DNA from: an uncultured Caryophanales bacterium
GTDB taxonomy: Bacteria; Bacillota_I; Bacilli_A; RFN20; CAG-288
Assembly (NCBI GenBank): GCA_937896065.1
Contig: CALBLI010000003.1
Span: forward strand, 1-9,162
DNA: 9,162 nt
Direction: 5' to 3'
Of this stretch, positions 7,383 to 9,162 are shown piece by piece. Position numbers and translations under genes: made by a program. Each line of letters opens with the position of its first letter. Position 1 is the stretch's first letter. A model generated the notes under the pieces. It worked only from the letters and a program-made list of their open reading frames with translations, had not been told where the DNA came from and searched no databases.

Positions 7383-8040
7383 AATAAAATTAATACTATT
7401 TGCTTCTAGTTTTTTATTTACAAGTTCATGTAATAAAAAAGAAAGTTTTTCTGCTACTAATTTATTTGATAAAACTATATTAAAAGTGGTTGAAGTAAAA
7501 AGTTCAACAGACAATATAGCTTTTGGATATGCAACTGGATTTTATATTAGCAGTAACGGCTATATACTTACAAATAAACACGTAATATATAATGAAACTT
7601 ATAATTTAAAATATGATTATGTTTATATAAGAGCTGCAAATTATGATGAGTATACAAAGGCTGAAGTAATTGATATTTCCTCTAATTATGATTTAGCAAT
7701 TTTAAAAGTAAATCAATCAAATTGCATGTATTTTACAACATCTCAAGATTTTAAAGCTGGAGAAGAAATATTTACTATTGGTAACCCATTAAATATTGGC
7801 CTCTCTTTTTCACAAGGATATATTTCTTCTCCTTATAGAAAAATAAATGATACATATGTACTACAAACATCACTAGTAATATCTGAAGGAAATAGTGGTG
7901 GACCTGTTTTTAATAAGGATGGAAAACTATTAGGAATCATATCCTTTAGACTCAAAGATAATACTCAAGCAAATTCTTCTATATCTTTTGCAGTTCCATC
8001 TATTTATATAGATGAATATATTTCTCAGTTTATACAATAA
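7351..8040 (+). CDS. Lipoprotein trypsin-like (HtrA/DegP-type) serine protease without PDZ domain
   Basis: 229 residues; predicted to be a surface-anchored serine endopeptidase of the chymotrypsin/HtrA fold. The N-terminus (IKKILNKIKLILFASSFLFTSSC) is a lipoprotein-type signal with the anchoring Cys at 27; the lipobox TSSC has Thr instead of the usual Leu. The catalytic triad is clear: His77 in LTNKHVI, Asp114 in SNYDLAIL, Ser182 in SEGNSGGPVF. ATGFYISSNGYILTN before the His and FTIGNPLN between Asp and Ser are also HtrA-like. The protein stops soon after the protease domain (SISFAVPSIYIDEYI), so the PDZ domain of classical HtrA is missing. The ATG at 7351 is the only possible start, because an in-frame TAG lies 7 nt upstream and no other start precedes the signal peptide. 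It overlaps the previous gene by 32 bp. An AAGAGA (7333-7338) is 12 nt away, rather far, so translational coupling is likely. It may process or protect against exported proteins, including the first cassette product. Confidence 0.92.
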   Translation: MLIAIKKILNKIKLILFASSFLFTSSCNKKESFSATNLFDKTILKVVEVKSSTDNIAFGYATGFYISSNGYILTNKHVIYNETYNLKYDYVYIRAANYDEYTKAEVIDISSNYDLAILKVNQSNCMYFTTSQDFKAGEEIFTIGNPLNIGLSFSQGYISSPYRKINDTYVLQTSLVISEGNSGGPVFNKDGKLLGIISFRLKDNTQANSSISFAVPSIYIDEYISQFIQ

Positions 8041-8092
8041 ATAACAAAATCACCTTTAACTTCTTTTATTTAAAATATACTTCTTTTAAAAC

Positions 8093-8101
8093 TGATATAA
8101 T
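8093..8101 (+). promoter_or_regulatory. Extended -10 promoter of the Nudix gene
   Basis: TGATATAAT is identical to the element in front of the cassette at 5106. No good -35 is seen 17 nt upstream. A start near 8108 gives a leader of about 16 nt containing the ribosome binding site TTGAGGT (8109-8115). It separates the Nudix gene from the cassette ending at 8040; the 83-bp gap shows no clear terminator hairpin. Confidence 0.6.
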
Positions 8102-8123
8102 AATATTGTTGAGGTATGGCTAT

Positions 8124-8663
8124 ATGGATAATAAAGAAATTAAAATTGCAAGCAAACAAATTTATAAAGGAAGAATATTAGATGTTTATGTTGATGATGT
8201 TAAACTGCCTAATGGTAATACATCTAAAAGAGAACTTATAAGGCATTGTAAAGCTAGTGCAGTTCTTGCTTTTGATGATAACAATAACATCATTCTTGAA
8301 CACCAATTCAGATACCCATATGATGAAACGATTATTGAAATACCAGCTGGAAAATGTGATTTAGATGAAGATCCAAAATTGACTGCTATTCGTGAACTTA
8401 AAGAAGAAACTGGATACGAAGCTGATAAAATAGAACTATTAGGCCTATTTTACCCAAGTGTTGCTTATACAGATGAAATCATTTATTTATATGTTGCTTC
8501 TTCATTAAAAAAAGGTAAGCAACATCTAGATGCTGACGAAAATCTTGAATATGCATTTATACCATTTGATAGCTTTTTAAAAATGATAAATGACGGCAAA
8601 ATAAAGGATGGTAAAACATTAGCAGCTGTTGCTTATTATTTAATAAGAAATAAAAAAGCCTAG
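8124..8663 (+). CDS. nudF: Nudix hydrolase, ADP-ribose pyrophosphatase type
   Basis: The likely reaction is hydrolysis of ADP-ribose to AMP and ribose 5-phosphate, clearing a reactive by-product of NAD turnover in the cytosol. The protein has 179 residues from the ATG at 8124, a normal length. A longer frame could begin at TTG 8106, but that TTG lies before the ribosome binding site TTGAGGT (8109-8115), which is 8 nt from the ATG. The Nudix box fits GX5EX7REUXEEXGU exactly: Gly76, Glu82, Arg90-Glu91-Leu92, Glu94-Glu95, Gly97-Tyr98, with the metal-binding glutamates intact. The N-terminal strand region (KQIYKGRILDVYVDDVKLPNG) and EHQFRYPYDETIIEIPAG before the box, plus YPSVAYTDE after it, are typical of the ADP-ribose/NudF subgroup rather than MutT. 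Substrate assignment rests on the subgroup only. The gene has its own promoter, and its stop codon lies inside an 8-bp hairpin. Confidence 0.93.
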   Translation: MDNKEIKIASKQIYKGRILDVYVDDVKLPNGNTSKRELIRHCKASAVLAFDDNNNIILEHQFRYPYDETIIEIPAGKCDLDEDPKLTAIRELKEETGYEADKIELLGLFYPSVAYTDEIIYLYVASSLKKGKQHLDADENLEYAFIPFDSFLKMINDGKIKDGKTLAAVAYYLIRNKKA

Positions 8664-8686
8664 ATATGGTGGGGTATAATCTAGGC
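8658..8686 (+). repeat. Hairpin over the Nudix stop codon, with a TATAAT inside
   Basis: GCCTAGAT (8658-8665) and ATCTAGGC (8679-8686) are perfectly complementary, giving an 8-bp stem with 4 G-C pairs and a 13-nt G-rich loop (8666-8678). No T-run follows, so it is a poor intrinsic terminator. TATAAT (8675-8680) sits across the loop and 3' arm; with no good -35 or TG extension it is only a possible -10 for the RNA candidate downstream. The hairpin may protect the 3' end of the Nudix mRNA, act as an operator, or be the first helix of the structured RNA. Confidence 0.5.
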
Positions 8687-8907
8687 GGTAATAAAGTAGA
8701 ATTAATTTTCAAAACAAAAGGATTCATGCAACGATTTTAGTAAAGAAAGCTTAATGATATTCATTAAGCGAAAGGATAATGAAACAATAACAAGGAGTAA
8801 GCCATATATAAATAGGGGTAAGTTCATATTGGCAACATGAATCCTTATATTTAATCTTCAACAAATATAAGAAGAGAAATTAATAATCTTCATTGAAGAT
8901 TATTAAT
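8687..8907 (+). ncRNA. Candidate structured RNA of unknown class
   Basis: This gene-free stretch can be folded into nested helices. P1 pairs GGATTCATG (8720-8728) with CATGAATCC (8836-8844). Inside it, P2 pairs GCTTAATGA (8749-8757) with TCATTAAGC (8761-8769), and P3 pairs GCCA (8801-8804) with TGGC (8830-8833), extended by TAT/ATA around a bulged T. The joining segments are purine-rich (GAAAGGATAATGAAAC, CAAGGAGTAA, AATAGGGGTAAG), as in structured RNAs, and the bias favours the + strand. P4 pairs TTATATTT (8845-8852) with AAATATAA (8863-8870), directly stacked on P1. A 14-bp hairpin follows at 8879-8907. I could not match it to tmRNA, RNase P class B, SRP RNA or 6S RNA. The downstream gene is on the opposite strand, so a cis-acting leader is unlikely. 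A possible -10 (TATAAT) lies at 8675-8680. The exact ends are uncertain. Confidence 0.4.
8879..8907 (-). terminator. Strong AT-rich hairpin between convergent genes, possible terminator
   Basis: The 14-bp arms ATTAATAATCTTCA (8879-8892) and TGAAGATTATTAAT (8894-8907) are perfect around one central base. On the - strand the stem is followed by a T-rich run (TTCTCTTCTTAT), so it could end the transcript of the ABC ATPase gene, whose stop is about 80 bp upstream. On the + strand the stem is followed by ATTAAAAC, which is not a U-tract. The stem is mostly A-T, so terminator strength is uncertain. Confidence 0.4.
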
Positions 8908-8985
8908 ATTAAAACATTCATAATTTAAAATAACTTAAATGCTTACTTGAAATATAATTAATTTTTATTATTGAGAAAATAATAA

Positions 8986-9162
8986 TTATGCTTCTATGAG
9001 TTTTGAATCTTGAATTATTAATTTTTGATCAATCCAAGTCAAATTTTGAGTATCTTTATCATGTGAAATCCAAATGACTAACTTATTATCTAATTCCTGG
9101 ATTGCATCGTTAATTGCATGGGCATTATTTTCATCTAATGATGAGGTGACTTCGTCTAAAAA
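8986..9162 (-). CDS. ABC transporter ATP-binding protein, C-terminal fragment (FetA/YbbL-like)
   Basis: This open frame enters from the right edge of the window and stops at TAA (8986-8988 on the - strand), giving the last 58 residues of an ATPase. Walker B with the catalytic acid and D-loop is clear (FLDEVTSSLDENN), followed by the H-loop His in VIWISHDKD. The short tail after the H-loop, the LDExTSxLDExN wording and the HDKD sequence resemble the C-terminus of FetA/YbbL, the ATPase partner of the membrane protein FetB/YbbM linked to metal (iron) export. That assignment is a recollection of family sequence and is moderate; any small ABC importer or exporter ATPase remains possible. Walker A and the signature motif lie outside the window. 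A partner permease cannot be seen. Confidence 0.85.
   Translation of the reverse strand, partial: FLDEVTSSLDENNAHAINDAIQELDNKLVIWISHDKDTQNLTWIDQKLIIQDSKLIEA

Noticed and set aside
8106..8123. TTG start giving the Nudix protein six more residues
   Set aside because: The TTG lies before the ribosome binding site TTGAGGT, which is properly spaced for the ATG at 8124, and the extra residues are not family-like.
8727..8787. Tiny frames in the RNA region (ATG CAA CGA TTT TAG; ATG AAA CAA TAA) preceded by AAAGG-like sites
   Set aside because: They are only three or four codons with tight or odd spacing, and the purine-rich sequence is better explained by RNA loops.
8687..8907. tmRNA, RNase P class B, SRP or 6S RNA
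   Set aside because: There is no tag frame or TTCGAATCC-type T-arm, no GAGGAAAGTCC, no GGAAGGAAGCA-type SRP loop, and no long near-continuous 6S stem.
8960..8984. TTATTATT/AATAATAA hairpin just after the ABC ATPase stop as its terminator
   Set aside because: It is wholly A-T, with no T-run following on the - strand; it is likely simple AT-rich sequence.

Overview
This strongly AT-rich window looks chromosomal and comes from a low-GC member of the Bacilli/Mollicutes-like branch of the Firmicutes (an uncultured gut-type lineage or an Acholeplasma/Erysipelotrichia relative would fit). The evidence is the base composition, Firmicutes-type Mfd, Pth and RdgB proteins with pth directly upstream of mfd, and purine-rich Shine-Dalgarno sites. 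The standard bacterial code is used: Trp is TGG and TGA serves as a stop, so this is not a code-4 Mycoplasma.

Layout. (1) Positions 1-453 (+) hold the 3' end of an unrecognised gene that converges on mfd, with the stop codons overlapping. (2) Positions 450-5018 (-) are a tight housekeeping operon read leftwards: rdgB (XTP/dITP pyrophosphatase), pth (peptidyl-tRNA hydrolase) and mfd (transcription-repair coupling factor), with 26-bp and 4-bp overlaps. rdgB starts with GTG, has no ribosome binding site and may be leaderless. (3) Positions 5019-5133 are a divergent control region with an extended -10 promoter for the + strand, a weaker one for the - strand and a 7-bp inverted repeat. (4) Positions 5134-8040 (+) are a compact accessory cassette: a large exported protein with a glycine/alanine-rich hydrophobic segment and a His-rich C-terminal module, a 324-aa unrecognised cytosolic protein, and a predicted lipoprotein trypsin-fold serine protease. 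(5) Positions 8124-8663 (+) encode a Nudix hydrolase of the ADP-ribose pyrophosphatase type with its own extended -10 promoter. (6) Positions 8664-8985 contain no gene but several consistent hairpins arranged like a structured RNA. (7) Positions 8986-9162 (-) are the C-terminal end of an ABC ATPase resembling FetA/YbbL.

Functionally, the left half is genome and translation maintenance: RdgB cleans the nucleotide pool, Pth recycles peptidyl-tRNA, and Mfd clears stalled RNA polymerase and recruits excision repair. The most novel parts are the cassette at 5134-8040, which could be a surface or secreted effector with a partner and a processing protease, and the candidate non-coding RNA at about 8687-8907. 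Neither function is proven by the sequence.
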